Below, one piece after another: positions 9,351 to 18,600 of a stretch of DNA of 64,000 bases (the stretch's first letter is position 1; every line of letters starts with the position of its first letter). The notes under the pieces are model-generated. The model was not told the DNA's origin. It searched no databases and saw nothing but the letters and a program-made list of their open reading frames with translations. The position numbers were made by a program, and so were the translations under genes. Origin of the DNA: Streptomyces sp. CC228A (GTDB lineage Bacteria > Actinomycetota > Actinomycetes > Streptomycetales > Streptomycetaceae); assembly GCF_021390935.1 (NCBI RefSeq), contig NZ_JAJPUI010000001.1:248001-312000 (forward strand). Direction: 5' to 3'.

Positions 9351-11087
9351 TCAGAAGAGGAAATAGCGCTGCGCCATGGGGAGTTCCGCGGCGGGGGCGG
9401 GTTCGACGGGCTCGCCGTCGATGGTCACCGCGAAGCTGTCGGGGTCGACCCGCACGTGCGGGGTCGCGTCGTTCTCCCGCATGTCCGCCTTGGTGACGCC
9501 CCGCACGCTGCGGGCGGCCGTGAACCTCTTGCCCAGTCCGAGCCGTTCCGGCAGGCCGTCGTCGAGGGCGGCCTGCGCGGTGAAGTTGACGGAGTTGGCC
9601 GCGGGGGCGCGGCCGTGGGCGCCGAACATGGGGCGGGGCAGGACGGGTTGGGGCGTGGGGATGGAGGCGTTGGCGTCGCCCATCTGCGCGTACGCGATCT
9701 GGCCGCCCTTGATGACGAGGTGGGGCCGGACGCCGAAGAAGGCCGGTTCCCACAGCACCAGGTCGGCGAGTTTGCCGGGTTCGACGGAGCCGATCTCGTG
9801 GTCGAGGCCCTGCGCCGCGGCCGGGTTGATCGTGTACTTGGCGACGTACCGGCGGGCGCGGTGGTTGTCGGCGCGGCCGTCGCCGGGAAGGGCGCCGCGG
9901 CGCCGCTTCATGACGTGCGCGGTCTGCCAGGTCCGCAGGATCACCTCGCCGATGCGGCCCATGGCCTGCGAGTCGGAGGAGATGATCGAGATCGCTCCGA
10001 GGTCGTGCAGGATGTCCTCGGCGGCGATGGTGGTGGGGCGGATCCGGGACTCCGCGAAGGCGAGGTCCTCGGGGACGGCGGGGTTCAGGTGGTGGCAGAC
10101 CATCAGCATGTCGAGGTGCTCGTCGACGGTGTTGACGGTGTGCGGCCGGGTCGGGTTGGTCGAGCTGGGCAGCACGTGCGGCTCGGAGACGACGGTGATG
10201 ATGTCGGGTGCGTGGCCGCCGCCCGCGCCTTCGGTGTGGTACGCGTGGATGGTGCGGCCCGCGATGGCGGCGAGGGTGTCGCCGACGAACCCGGCTTCGT
10301 TGAGGGTGTCGGTGTGGATGGCGAGTTGGGCGCCGGTCCGCTCGCAGACGTCCAGGCAGGTGTCGATGGCGGCCGGGGTGGCGCCCCAGTCCTCGTGGAT
10401 CTTGAACCCGAGGGCGCCGCCGCGGAGTTGGGCGTGCAGCGCTTCCCTGGACAGCGTGCTGCCCTTGCCGAGCAGGCCGATGTTGACGGGGAGGTCGTCC
10501 ATCGCCTCCAGCATGCGGGCGAGGTGCCATCCGCCGGGGGTGACGGTGGTGGCCTTGGTGCCCTCGGCGGGTCCGGTGCCGCCGCCGACGAGAGTGGTGA
10601 CGCCGGAGGCGAGGGCGGTGCCGGCCAGGGTGGGGGAGATGAAGTGGACGTGGGCGTCGACGGCTCCGGCGGTGAGGATCCTGCCGTTGCCCGCGATGAC
10701 CTCCGTCTCGGGGCCGATGACCAGGTCGGGGTGGACGCCGTCCATGGTGTCGGGGTTGCCGGCCTTGCCGATGCCGGTGATGCGGCCGTCCCGGATGCCG
10801 ATGTCGGCCTTGACAATCCCCCAGTGGTCGAGGACGACCGCGCCGGTGATGACGGTGTCGGGGGTGCCGTCGGCGCGGCCGGCGCGGGACTGGCCCATGG
10901 ACTCGCGGATGACCTTGCCGCCGCCGAACACAGCCTCGTCACCCGCGCGTCCCGGTCCGCCGCAGCGGTCCTCCTCGATCTCGACGAGGAGGTCGGTGTC
11001 CGCGAGGCGGATGCGGTCGCCGGTGGTGGGGCCGAACAGGTCGGCGTGGACGGCGCGGTCCAGCAGCACGGGACGCGGCTCAGTCAT
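9351..11087 (-). CDS. ureC: Urease alpha subunit UreC
   Basis: The 578-residue catalytic subunit hydrolyses urea to ammonia and carbamate with two nickel ions. All ligands are visible: His146 and His148 (DAHVHF), the carbamylated Lys229 (GFKIHEDWG), His258 ([10 protein letters not shown]), His284 (HTEGAGGGH) and Asp372 ([12 protein letters not shown]). The mobile-flap histidines are in VCHHLNP. The ATG at 11087 is inside the ureB stop region (ATGACTGA), so translation is coupled. The long in-frame extension upstream is ureB in another frame. The N-terminal region near 40-56 ([13 protein letters not shown]) is slightly unusual but short. Confidence 0.97.
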   Translation of the reverse strand: MTEPRPVLLDRAVHADLFGPTTGDRIRLADTDLLVEIEEDRCGGPGRAGDEAVFGGGKVIRESMGQSRAGRADGTPDTVITGAVVLDHWGIVKADIGIRDGRITGIGKAGNPDTMDGVHPDLVIGPETEVIAGNGRILTAGAVDAHVHFISPTLAGTALASGVTTLVGGGTGPAEGTKATTVTPGGWHLARMLEAMDDLPVNIGLLGKGSTLSREALHAQLRGGALGFKIHEDWGATPAAIDTCLDVCERTGAQLAIHTDTLNEAGFVGDTLAAIAGRTIHAYHTEGAGGGHAPDIITVVSEPHVLPSSTNPTRPHTVNTVDEHLDMLMVCHHLNPAVPEDLAFAESRIRPTTIAAEDILHDLGAISIISSDSQAMGRIGEVILRTWQTAHVMKRRRGALPGDGRADNHRARRYVAKYTINPAAAQGLDHEIGSVEPGKLADLVLWEPAFFGVRPHLVIKGGQIAYAQMGDANASIPTPQPVLPRPMFGAHGRAPAANSVNFTAQAALDDGLPERLGLGKRFTAARSVRGVTKADMRENDATPHVRVDPDSFAVTIDGEPVEPAPAAELPMAQRYFLF

Positions 11088-11391
11088 CGAGGGGGCCTCC
11101 GGTCTCTCCGCGCAGCCCCGGGACGATCCGCGCACCGGCGAGCGGGACGAGGGAGACGTCGACGGGGACGCCGGGCTCGAAGCGCACGGCGGTGCCGGCG
11201 GCGATGTTCAGCCGGAGGCCGCGCGCGGCCTCCCGGTCGAAGCGCAGGCCGGGGTTGGCTTCGGCGAAGTGGTAGTGGGAGCCGACCTGGACGGGCCGGT
11301 CGGCGGTGTTGAGGACGGTGAGCCGGGTCACCGGGCGCCCTTCGTTGAGGGCCACGGGCTCGTCCGCGTACAGGATCTCTCCGGGGATCAT
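11080..11391 (-). CDS. ureB: Urease beta subunit UreB
   Basis: A 103-residue structural subunit of urease starting [20 protein letters not shown], the canonical UreB opening. [18 protein letters not shown] and the tail up to [12 protein letters not shown] match the family. It starts 11 bp after the ureA stop and overlaps ureC by 8 bp. Actinomycete ureases keep the beta and gamma chains as separate genes, as here. Confidence 0.96.
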   Translation of the reverse strand: MIPGEILYADEPVALNEGRPVTRLTVLNTADRPVQVGSHYHFAEANPGLRFDREAARGLRLNIAAGTAVRFEPGVPVDVSLVPLAGARIVPGLRGETGGPLDD

Positions 11392-11402
11392 CCGCGCGCC
11401 CT

Positions 11403-11705
11403 TCAGAGGATCGGGTCGTGGACGGTGACGAGCTTGGTGCCGTCGGGGAAGGTGGCCTCCACCTGGACGTCGTGGAGCATCTCGGGGATGCCCTCCATGA
11501 CGTCGTCGCGGGTGAGCACCTTGCGTCCCGACGCCATGAGTTCGGCGACGGTGCGGCCGTCGCGGGCGCCTTCCAGGATGTGCGAGGTGATGAGCGCGAC
11601 CGCTTCGGGGTGGTTGAGCCGCACACCGCGGGCGAGGCGCTTGCCGGCCACGTCGGCGGCCACGTGGACGAGCAGGCGTTCCTGCTCGTGGGGGCTCAGG
11701 TACAC
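11403..11705 (-). CDS. ureA: Urease gamma subunit UreA
   Basis: A 100-residue urease gamma chain. [29 protein letters not shown] and [20 protein letters not shown] are diagnostic, and the end VTVHDPI is intact. The start is GTG at 11705, preceded by GAGGTGAG. It is the first gene of the ureABCFGD operon, which lacks ureE and any nickel transporter. Expression in streptomycetes is known to respond to nitrogen through GlnR; a candidate box lies about 125 bp upstream. Confidence 0.96.
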   Translation of the reverse strand: MYLSPHEQERLLVHVAADVAGKRLARGVRLNHPEAVALITSHILEGARDGRTVAELMASGRKVLTRDDVMEGIPEMLHDVQVEATFPDGTKLVTVHDPIL

Positions 11706-12179
11706 GTCTCACCTCACAGTTCCCGCCCGGCGGTCGCCCCGGGCGCAACGGGACACTATCCGGCTTCAACACCTTGTTGAGCTGCGAGGACGACTGTGTC
11801 GGAGAGATATTTCAAACTCTCGCAGAAGTTTTTCCGGGAGGTTAACCGGCGTTTTGCCGACCCATGGGAAGCGGGACGGCTTCCGGCTGGAGGCGGGGCA
11901 GCGGCCGGCGTTGACGGCGGGCCCGGCAGGGCGGCGGGGCGGGCGCGGTCGACGGGGGAAACCGCCGGGGGCACGGTCGGCGGGCCTGGCCGGCGGGGCC
12001 GGCCCGGTCGGCTGCGGGGCCTCGTCGGAAGGCCGTGGCGGTGACGTCCCGCGAAATCCCGGGGGAGCTTCGGCCGGCCGGGGGTACCCGTTCGGCCCCG
12101 TGGTCGGGACCGTCGGCGCATGGCACCGGCACTCGGCGGACGGGAACCTGGAGGCATTGTTCCCCTCACCTTTGGAGGC
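11706..12179. other. Divergent region between ureA and usp
   Basis: A 474-bp divergent promoter region. Bases 11755-11865 are clearly less GC-rich than their surroundings and probably hold the control elements. A GTG at 11796 with GAGGA 6 bp upstream opens an 82-codon plus-strand frame whose first 24 residues ([20 protein letters not shown]) look protein-like, but the rest is Gly/Arg low complexity. It could be a gene stub or chance, and I do not call it. Bases 11870-12180 are GC-rich with nothing clear. Confidence 0.4.
11830..11845 (-). promoter_or_regulatory. Candidate GlnR half box upstream of ureA
   Basis: On the minus strand TTAAC, 6 nt, then GAAAA matches the actinomycete GlnR pattern (gTnAC-n6-GaAAC) at 4 of 5 positions in each half. 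It lies 125-140 bp upstream of ureA. The adjoining second pair expected in a full box is poor, so this is only suggestive. Confidence 0.25.
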
Positions 12180-13055
12180 ATGGTGGCCGGTCTTGTGGTC
12201 GTCGGCGCGGACGGGTCGCCGTCGAGTCTCGCCGCGGTGGAAGCGGCGGCGCGCGAGGCGGAGTTGCGCGGGGCGCGGCTGCGGGTGGTCCACGCGTTCC
12301 TGTGGCCTGCGATGCACGTGCCGCTGGGGCCGCCGGAGGGCGGGCTGCGGAACATGGTGGAGCACCTGGTCGCCGAGTCGGTGGACCGCGCCCGTTCGGT
12401 GGCGCCCGGCCTGGACGTCACCCACGCCGTGGTGACGGGCGAGCCGCTGTCCGTCCTGGAGGTGCAGTCGCGTGAGGCGGACCTTGTGGTCGTCGGCTCG
12501 CGGGGCGCGGGAGGGTTCGTCGGGCTGCTGGTGGGCTCCACGGCGGTCCATCTGGCGGCGCACGGGTCCTGCCCGCTGCTGGTGGTGCGGGAGGCGGGCG
12601 ACCCGTCGGGGCCGGTCGTGCTGGGGGTCGACGGGTCCCCGGCGGGTGAGCGGGCGGTGGAGTTCGCCTTCCGCGAGGCGGCGCTGCACGGCACCGGCCT
12701 GGTGGCGCTGCACGCCTGGACGACGTGGAACGCGCCGCTGCCCGAGCCGCACGACGGGTCCGAGCCGTACGCGAACCCGCCGGGCGCGCTGGCCGACGGG
12801 GAGCAGCTCCTGGTGTCCGAGGCGCTCGCCGGCAGCAGGGCCCGGTATCCGGAGGTGGCGGTGGAGCAGAGGGCGGTGCGGGGCGCCACGCGGGAGGCGC
12901 TGATCGAGGCGAGCCGTTCCGCCCGCATGCTCGTGGTCGGTGCGCGGGGGCGCGGAGGTTTCGCGGGCCTGCTCCTGGGCTCGGTCAGCCAGGCCATGCT
13001 GCACCACGCGCACTGCCCGGTCGCGGTGGTACGGGGTGGGGACGCCCGCGCCTGA
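12180..13055 (+). CDS. Tandem universal stress protein (UspA family)
   Basis: A 291-residue cytosolic protein with two Usp domains (about 1-140 and 145-291). Each ends in the ATP-binding pattern G-x2-G-x9-G-(S/T): VVGSRGAGGFVGLLVGST and VVGARGRGGFAGLLLGSV. Each also begins with a DGSP motif (GADGSPSS, GVDGSPAG). Such proteins bind ATP and accumulate under hypoxia or starvation in actinobacteria. GGAGG at 12174-12178 is very close to the ATG at 12180, so the GTG at 12183 may be the true start. It faces a urease promoter on the left and converges with terC on the right. Confidence 0.9.
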   Translation: MVAGLVVVGADGSPSSLAAVEAAAREAELRGARLRVVHAFLWPAMHVPLGPPEGGLRNMVEHLVAESVDRARSVAPGLDVTHAVVTGEPLSVLEVQSREADLVVVGSRGAGGFVGLLVGSTAVHLAAHGSCPLLVVREAGDPSGPVVLGVDGSPAGERAVEFAFREAALHGTGLVALHAWTTWNAPLPEPHDGSEPYANPPGALADGEQLLVSEALAGSRARYPEVAVEQRAVRGATREALIEASRSARMLVVGARGRGGFAGLLLGSVSQAMLHHAHCPVAVVRGGDARA

Positions 13056-13107
13056 CGGCGGCGGAGGTACGCGGCGGGCGGCGGCCGGTACCGGGGGCCG
13101 CGAGGCG

Positions 13108-13340
13108 CGGACGCACGCGGCGGGCGGCCGACCGGTACCGCTACCGCTACCGCGGAAGGGTGGCGTACGCGGCGGCCGGCCGGCACCGCCACCGCGGAAC
13201 GCTGATGTACGCGACAGGCGGGCGGCCGGTACCGCCACCGCGGAAGACTGACGCACCCGACAGGCGGCGGGTGCCGCGGCTCCGTGGGAGCGCCGGTGCC
13301 GCGGCCGCACGAGAGCGCCGGTGCCGCGGGAGCGCCGCCG
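13108..13340. repeat. Degenerate 42-46 bp direct repeats
   Basis: The motif CCGCGGAA recurs at 13150, 13192 and 13238, each time within a longer imperfect unit carrying CGGCCGG(T/C)ACCGCCACCG and a following GTACGCG(A/G)C. A second small family, GAGCGCCGGTGCCGCGG, follows at 13288-13330. The repeats fill the gap between the converging usp and terC genes. No gene is evident. Confidence 0.6.
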
Positions 13341-13490
13341 TGCGTGCCCGGCCCCGCGACCGGGCACGGGCGCAGGCTCGCGGGGCCGCGGGAGCCCCGC
13401 CGCCCGGGCCGAGGTGCCGGTGACCGGTGGACCCGCCGTGGGGTGCGGCGCGGGGACACGCGTACGCCGTCCCGTGCCCGCCGGGGTGGT

Positions 13491-14545
13491 TCACGGGGGC
13501 CCTTGCGCACCACCCGAGCCCGGGGGTCGGTGCGCGGGTCCGCGGCACGCTCCGGCCCGGGGCCCGCGGCCTCTCCGGCACCGTCCGCGGGGTCGCCGTC
13601 CGCTGGGTCGCCGCCGTCGCCGCGGGTGGCCAGGAGGGACCAGGCGATGGACACGGTGAGGGTCACCACGATCACGCCCAGCGTCAGCGGGATCGGCAGC
13701 TTCCCCACCGGGGTCTCCGACAGGATCAGCTTCACCCCGGCGAAGGCCAGCAGCACGGCCAGCCCGTAGTGCAGATAGGCGAACCGGCGCAGCAGCCCGG
13801 CCAGGCAGAAGTACAGACTCCGCAGGCCCAGGATGGCGAAGGCGTTGGCCGTCCACACCAGGAACGTGTTGGTGGTGATCGCCAGGACGGCGGCGACCGA
13901 GTCGACGGCGAAGACCAGGTCCGTGGCCTCGATCGCGACCAGCGCCACAAAGAGCAGCGTGGCCACCCGCCGCCCGTCGATCCTCGTGAAGAACCGGTCG
14001 CCGTGGTACCTCGCGTCGGTGGGCACGATCCTCTTGACCAGGCGGACGACGGGGTTGCGGTCAGGGTCCACCTCCACGTCCTTGGAGACGGCCATCTTCC
14101 AGCCGGTCCAGATCAGGAACGCCCCGAACAGGTAGGCGCTCCAGAAGAACACCTCAAGCAACCCGGCGCCGACGAAGATGAACACCAGCCGGGCGCCCAG
14201 CGCTCCGATGACCCCCCAGAAGAGCACCTTGTGCTGGTAGGCGTCGGGGACGGCGAAGAAGGAGAAGACCAGCGCGAAGACGAAGACGTTGTCGACCGAC
14301 AGCGCCTTCTCGATCAGGTAGCCCGCGTAGTAGGTGGAGGACACCTCGGCGCCCTGCCAGACCAGCAGGACCAGGCCGAAGGCGAGACCGATCGCAATCC
14401 ACGCCCCGGACCACAGGGCGGCTTCCTTGAAGCCGATGACGTGGCTGTCGCGGTGGGCGATCAGGTCGACGGCGAGCATGACGGCGATGACGAGCGTGAC
14501 GGCGGCCCACGCCCACAGCGGGACGGAGAACGACACCTCGTTCAT
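13491..14545 (-). CDS. TerC-family membrane protein with disrupted 3' end
   Basis: A polytopic protein of the TerC family (tellurium resistance, or manganese and metal efflux). About eight hydrophobic helices and the conserved acidic motifs EKALSVDNVFVFAL and ATDLVFAVDSVAAV are present. The ATG at 14545 starts the family homology, with GAGG 9 bp upstream. After the last helix (near 13610) comes an acidic Gly/Asp tail with no in-frame stop until 11756, which would run antisense through usp. Adding one base in the five-G run at 13522-13526 would give a stop at 13491, and I used that end. It is either an assembly indel or a stop-loss. Confidence 0.8.
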
Positions 14546-14764
14546 CGCGGTCTGCCTCGGGCCGGGTCGGGCGTGCCCGGGTCCACCGGTACGGAGGAGA
14601 GCCCGGCCGGCGACCGCGGGGCCACGGCGCCGCGCTCGCGGGCGCGCCGCCCCCTCGGAGAACCACCGGCGCGGCTGCAGGGCGAGGGCCACGCACAGTC
14701 CACCGACGGCCAGGGCGGCCAGGGCCGGCAGCCACCAGGAAGTCGGCGCTTCAAGCCCGTCCAT
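14546..14764 (-). other. In-frame leader with one membrane helix upstream of terC
   Basis: An ATG at 14764 has the strongest ribosome site of the region (AAGGAGGGGAA, about 6 bp upstream). It opens a frame beginning MDGLEAPTSWWLPALAALAV with one clear membrane helix. The frame has no stop and continues into terC. It may be a small membrane protein that lost its stop, or an N-terminal extension of TerC. Codons after the helix are Arg/Pro/Gly-rich and look non-coding. Confidence 0.4.
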
Positions 14765-15261
14765 CACCCGTTCCCCTCCTTCCCCTGGCTCTTCTCCTGC
14801 CGGCCGGCCGGCAGGCGCCGCGCACCGGGCGGCCGCACAGCGCGGGCCCCAGCGGGCGACGGGCGGCCCGCCCTGTGCCGCCGCAGACGGCGGCCGCGGC
14901 CCCGGAGGCGACGGCGCACCCGCACGGCCCGCCGACCGGGGCGCGGCCCTCGGCCAGGCTGCGTGCGGCGCCCGCGCCAGGTCCCGGCCGGAGGCCGTCG
15001 CCGACGGGGCGTGGTGCCGCGCGACCACCGCCGCCGCGGCCGCGCGCCTGCCGGAGACGACACGCGCAGGACGCGGCTCGGCGGGCAAGGGCCGGCCTTC
15101 GAGAGGACATCGAAACCCCTTCCAGGGCCGAGAGGACCGGGAGCGTCCATCGTCCCCGCACACCCAAACACCCGTCAAGCGTTATGCGAAACTTATTTCG
15201 CTAATGATTGTTCGCCTAATGGCATTGATCGGCTGAAGCCGACTTCGTACGATGAGGAAAC
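14765..15261. promoter_or_regulatory. Divergent region with two inverted repeats
   Basis: Bases 14765-15160 are GC-rich with no visible gene. Bases 15170-15261 are strikingly AT-rich for this genome and must contain the promoters of the leftward terC unit and the rightward HTH gene. Two inverted repeats stand out: GCGAAA CTTA TTTCGC (15186-15201) and TCGGCT GA AGCCGA (15229-15242). The HTH protein encoded next door is the natural candidate ligand. Confidence 0.5.
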
Positions 15262-15615
15262 ATGAATCGGCCAACCTCCGCCCGCAGCGACCACTGGACC
15301 TTCCTGACCAACCACGCCCGCGTCCTGATCACTCTCGCCCGGGATCCCGGCTGCCGCTTGCGCGACGTCGCGGAGCTGATCGGCATCACCGAACGCGCCG
15401 TACAGCTCATCGTCGCCGACCTGGAAGCAGCCGGGTACCTCACCAGGACCCGGGTAGGCCGCCGGAACCAGTACACGATCGACCCGACCGTGGCACTGCG
15501 CCACCCCGCGGAGGCCGGCCATCCGGTCGGCGATCTCCTGGCCACGTTCCTGCACCGCGAGGACAGCCCCGCCCCCGAGCAGGAGCACGCAGCCTCCGAA
15601 CCGACCGCCGGCTGA
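15262..15615 (+). CDS. Small winged-helix transcriptional regulator
   Basis: A 117-residue protein with a MarR/ArsR-like winged helix: RVLITLARDPGCRLRDVAEL (about 20-39), recognition helix GITERAVQLIVADLE (about 41-55), then a wing GYLTRTRVGRRNQYTID. The C-terminus is acidic and probably disordered. The ATG at 15262 has GATGAGG 5 bp upstream. It is divergent from a TerC gene with two inverted repeats between them, so it may control that gene and itself. No metal-binding Cys pair or ligand domain is visible. Confidence 0.8.
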   Translation: MNRPTSARSDHWTFLTNHARVLITLARDPGCRLRDVAELIGITERAVQLIVADLEAAGYLTRTRVGRRNQYTIDPTVALRHPAEAGHPVGDLLATFLHREDSPAPEQEHAASEPTAG

Positions 15616-15742
15616 CCCCCGGCGCACCCCCACCCGCCCCGGCGCCCCCGCCGGCACCCTTCCCCCGGGGCCCGCCGAACCGTGCCCACACGTCCGGACG
15701 AGCCGGACGGCGCGGGATGCCGGCGGATGGCACGGTGGCCTC

Positions 15743-17020
15743 ATGGACGGCTACTGGTCGACCCTCCTGCTCCTCGCCGCGCTGATCGTGCTCAACGCGC
15801 TGTTCGCCGGAAGCGAGATCGCCCTGATCTCGCTGCGCGAGGCCCAGATCAGGCGTCTGGGCCGCAGCGGGAGAGCCTCCGCCGCCCGGCTGGTACGCCT
15901 CGTGGAGGACCCGAACCGGTTCCTGGCCACCATTCAGATCGGCATCACCCTGGCGGGCTTCCTCGCCTCCGCCACCGCGGCCGTCGCACTCGCCGAGCCG
16001 CTCGTGCCGGCCCTGGGCTTCGCCGGGCGGGCCGCAGAGCCGCTGGCGATCGGCCTCGTCACCCTCGTGCTCACCTTCGCGACCCTGGTCGCGGGCGAGC
16101 TCGCACCCAAACGCCTCGCCATGCAGTACGCCGAACGGTGGGCCCTGCTCGCGGCGACCCCGCTGGACGTGCTGGCCACCGCGTCCCGCCCGGTCGTGTG
16201 GGCGCTGAGCCGGACCACCAACGTCATCGTCCGGCTGTTCGGCGGCGACCCGCGGGAGACCGAGGCGCCGCCGAGCCCCGAGGAGCTGCGGGACATGGTC
16301 GTCGGCCACGGGGGGCTCACCGCCGAGCAGCGGACCATCATCTCCGGGGCCCTGGAGATCCACGAGCGGCCCCTGCGCGCCGTCCTGATCCCGCGGCGCC
16401 AGGTGTTCACCCTGCCCGACGGCATGCAGGCCGCCCGGGCACGCGTCGAGCTGGCCCGCTCCGGGCACTCGCGTGCCCCGGTCGTCCGGGCCGGCCACGT
16501 GGACGAGGTCGTCGGCATCGTCCACCTGCGCGACCTGATCACGGCCGACGACGGCTCCTCCGTCGCCACCCTCGCCCACGCCGTGCCCTTCTACTCCGAC
16601 TTCATGAAGGTCTCCGAGGCGCTGCGGCGCCTGATGGCGGCCCGTCAGCAGTTCGCCGTGGTCGTGGACGAGCACGGCTCCGTCGGCGGCATCGTGACGG
16701 TCGAGGACCTGCTGGAGGAGATCGTCGGGGAGATCTACGACGAGACCGACCGCGACGTGTCGGCCGTGCGCACCCAGCGCGACGGGACGCTGCTGCTGCC
16801 GGGCAGTTTTCCCGTGCACGACCTCCCCGATCTGGGTGTCGACGTCGGCGACCTCGCCCACGGCCCGTACACGACCGTCGCGGGCCTCGTCCTGGCCCGG
16901 CTGGGGCACCTGCCGCAGCGGCCCGGGGAGAGCATCCGGCTCGGGGACTGGTCCGTCGAGATCACCGGCGTCGACCGGCATGCCATCACGACGGTCCGAC
17001 TCAGGCCGCAGCCCCGCTGA
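15743..17020 (+). CDS. CNNM/CorC-type hemolysin family protein
   Basis: A 425-residue membrane protein with a DUF21/CNNM transmembrane domain (about 1-190), a CBS pair (about 205-330) and a C-terminal CorC/HlyC domain (about 345-420). NALFAGSEIALISL and ITLAGFLASATAAVALAEP mark the first, VVVDEHGSVGGIVTVEDLLE the CBS and TTVAGLVLARLGHLP the last. Relatives are linked to magnesium or cobalt export and to membrane integrity. It follows the HTH gene by 127 bp and converges with a second TerC gene across a hairpin. Confidence 0.88.
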   Translation: MDGYWSTLLLLAALIVLNALFAGSEIALISLREAQIRRLGRSGRASAARLVRLVEDPNRFLATIQIGITLAGFLASATAAVALAEPLVPALGFAGRAAEPLAIGLVTLVLTFATLVAGELAPKRLAMQYAERWALLAATPLDVLATASRPVVWALSRTTNVIVRLFGGDPRETEAPPSPEELRDMVVGHGGLTAEQRTIISGALEIHERPLRAVLIPRRQVFTLPDGMQAARARVELARSGHSRAPVVRAGHVDEVVGIVHLRDLITADDGSSVATLAHAVPFYSDFMKVSEALRRLMAARQQFAVVVDEHGSVGGIVTVEDLLEEIVGEIYDETDRDVSAVRTQRDGTLLLPGSFPVHDLPDLGVDVGDLAHGPYTTVAGLVLARLGHLPQRPGESIRLGDWSVEITGVDRHAITTVRLRPQPR

Positions 17021-17032
17021 CCCGCCCGGCCG

Positions 17033-17077
17033 GAGCCGCCCGGCGGCTGCCCGCTGCCGGCAGCCACCGGGCGGCTC
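17033..17077. terminator. Bidirectional hairpin terminator
   Basis: An 11-bp perfect stem (GAGCCGCCCGG with its complement) encloses a further stem GGCTGCC/GGCAGCC. It lies between the converging CorC and TerC genes and could stop both. Confidence 0.65.
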
Positions 17078-17152
17078 AGCGGTGGCCCGGTCGGTGCGGC
17101 CGGATGGCGCCGAGCCGTACGAGGGGCCGCGCAGAGGGCCGGCGCGCCCTGT

Positions 17153-18172
17153 TCAGCGGGCAGCCCGGCGGTCGGAGTCGTCCCGCTTCTCGGGGTGCGC
17201 GCGCAGCGAACCGGGGTGGGCCTTGGCGGTCGGGTCCTGGCGGGTCTTGATGAGGCTGGCCACGGTGACGACCGCGAGGACGCCGCCGATCACGGCGAGG
17301 CTGACCGGGGTGGGGATCTCGGGAACCGCCTCGTTCACGTCGATGTGCGCCCAGTGGAGGATGAGCTTGACACCGATGAACGCGAGGATCAGCGCGAGAC
17401 CGGTGGACAGGTACACCAGCCGGTCGAGCAGCCCCTTGACCAGGAAGAACAGGGCGCGCAGGCCCAGCAGGGCAAAGGCGTTGGCGACGAAGACGATGTA
17501 CGCCTCCTGGGTGACGCCGAACACCGCGGGGATGGAGTCGAGCGCGAAGAGCAGGTCGATGCTGCCGATGGCGAGGAGGACGATGAACAGCGGGGTGACC
17601 ATCCGCCGTCCGTCGACGCGTGTGGTGAGCCTGCCGCCCACATACTCCGGGGTGACCGGCAGGAACCTGCGCGCGGCCCTCACCATGACGTTGTCGTCGA
17701 TGTCGGGGTCCTCGTCGCGGTGCCGGAACAGCTGCACGGCCGTGTAGATCAGCAGCAGTCCGAACAGCAGGAACATGAACGAGAACAGGGCGAGCAGGGT
17801 GGCGCCCAGCGCGATGAAGATGGCCCTCATGACCAGGGCGAGCACGATGCCGAAGGTCAGCACCTTGTGCTGGTGCTCCTCCGGCACGGCGAAGGTGCTC
17901 ATGATGATGACGAAGACGAAGAGGTTGTCGACGGACAGGCTCTTCTCGACGATGTAGCCCGCGAAGTACTCGGTGCCGTACTGGCCGCCGTACCGCAGGC
18001 CGAACCAGACGCCGAAGCCCACCGCGACGAGGATGTAGAACACCGACCACGCCGTGGCCTCACCGAAGCCGACCCGGTGCGGGCGTACGGCGGCCATGAT
18101 CAGGTCGACGGCGAGCAGGGCGAGGATCAGGCCGATGGTGACGGCCCAGACGAGTGCGCTGATGTCCAGCAC
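17153..18172 (-). CDS. TerC/Alx-family membrane protein
   Basis: A second TerC-family protein, 339 residues, with about nine helices and the motifs EKSLSVDNLFVFVIIM and IGSIDLLFALDSIPAVFG, which carry the membrane-embedded acidic residues. Family members export manganese or protect against tellurite and alkali. I chose the GTG at 18172 because GGAGGACAG precedes it and homology starts there (VLDISALVWAVT); an upstream ATG at 18280 adds 36 Arg/Pro-rich residues. It shares only family-level similarity with the neighbour at 14545. The tail (KTRQDPTAKAHPGS...) is basic and ends at a normal stop. Confidence 0.9.
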   Translation of the reverse strand: MLDISALVWAVTIGLILALLAVDLIMAAVRPHRVGFGEATAWSVFYILVAVGFGVWFGLRYGGQYGTEYFAGYIVEKSLSVDNLFVFVIIMSTFAVPEEHQHKVLTFGIVLALVMRAIFIALGATLLALFSFMFLLFGLLLIYTAVQLFRHRDEDPDIDDNVMVRAARRFLPVTPEYVGGRLTTRVDGRRMVTPLFIVLLAIGSIDLLFALDSIPAVFGVTQEAYIVFVANAFALLGLRALFFLVKGLLDRLVYLSTGLALILAFIGVKLILHWAHIDVNEAVPEIPTPVSLAVIGGVLAVVTVASLIKTRQDPTAKAHPGSLRAHPEKRDDSDRRAAR

Positions 18173-18293
18173 CTGTCCTCCATTCGGGTTCCGCGTCAGG
18201 TACCGGGGCCCGGTGGCTCCCGGCCTTGCGCTCGGTCTCGGTTCGCGGGGGGCTGAGTCGCGGGTCGGTAGTCGTTCCACGGCCGGTCGTGGC

Positions 18294-18442
18294 CCCGGTC
18301 GGCCGTGCTCTGCGGTCGGTCGTGGTCAGGTCGGGTCCCGGTCGGCCGTGCTCTGCTGTCGGTCGTGGTCAGGTCGGTCGTGGTCTGCTGTCGGTCGGTC
18401 CCGGTTTCCGGTCGGTCCCGGTTCCCGGTCGGTCCCGGTTCC
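18294..18442. repeat. Tandem repeats: 41-bp pair and 17-bp triplet
   Basis: Two 41-bp copies (18294-18334 and 18337-18377) differ at one base. They are followed by three abutting 17-bp units of CGGTCGGTCCCGGTTCC (18392-18442), the first with one mismatch. They occupy the 428-bp gap between terC and nhaA, in which I see no gene. Confidence 0.85.
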
Positions 18443-18600
18443 CGGCGGTCGGGTTCACGGCGATCGGCGGTGTGCGGCCGGTGCCGGGCCCGGCCGGCCC
18501 GGCGGCCACTGAATGCGGTGCCGACCCCCGGGCGGTTCCCGGTTCACCCGTACGGTCCAGGTGGCCTGTCTGGAGTCCTCGTTCCTCGCGGTGCCGGTTT

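Noticed and set aside
8653..10530. N-terminal extension of UreG through ureF and ureC
   Set aside because: It reads the wrong frame of ureC and ureF; UreG has a clear ATG and ribosome site at 8652.
11796..12044. An 82-codon gene between ureA and usp
   Set aside because: A ribosome site and a plausible first 24 codons exist, but the remainder is Gly/Arg low complexity and the region is needed as a divergent promoter.
11756..13490. A 929-residue TerC fusion protein reading to 11756
   Set aside because: The extension is antisense to usp and low in coding character; one missing base in the G5 run explains it better.
13056..13490. CRISPR array
   Set aside because: Units are degenerate, adjacent and GC-only, without unique spacers of constant length. 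The same applies to the other repeat regions.
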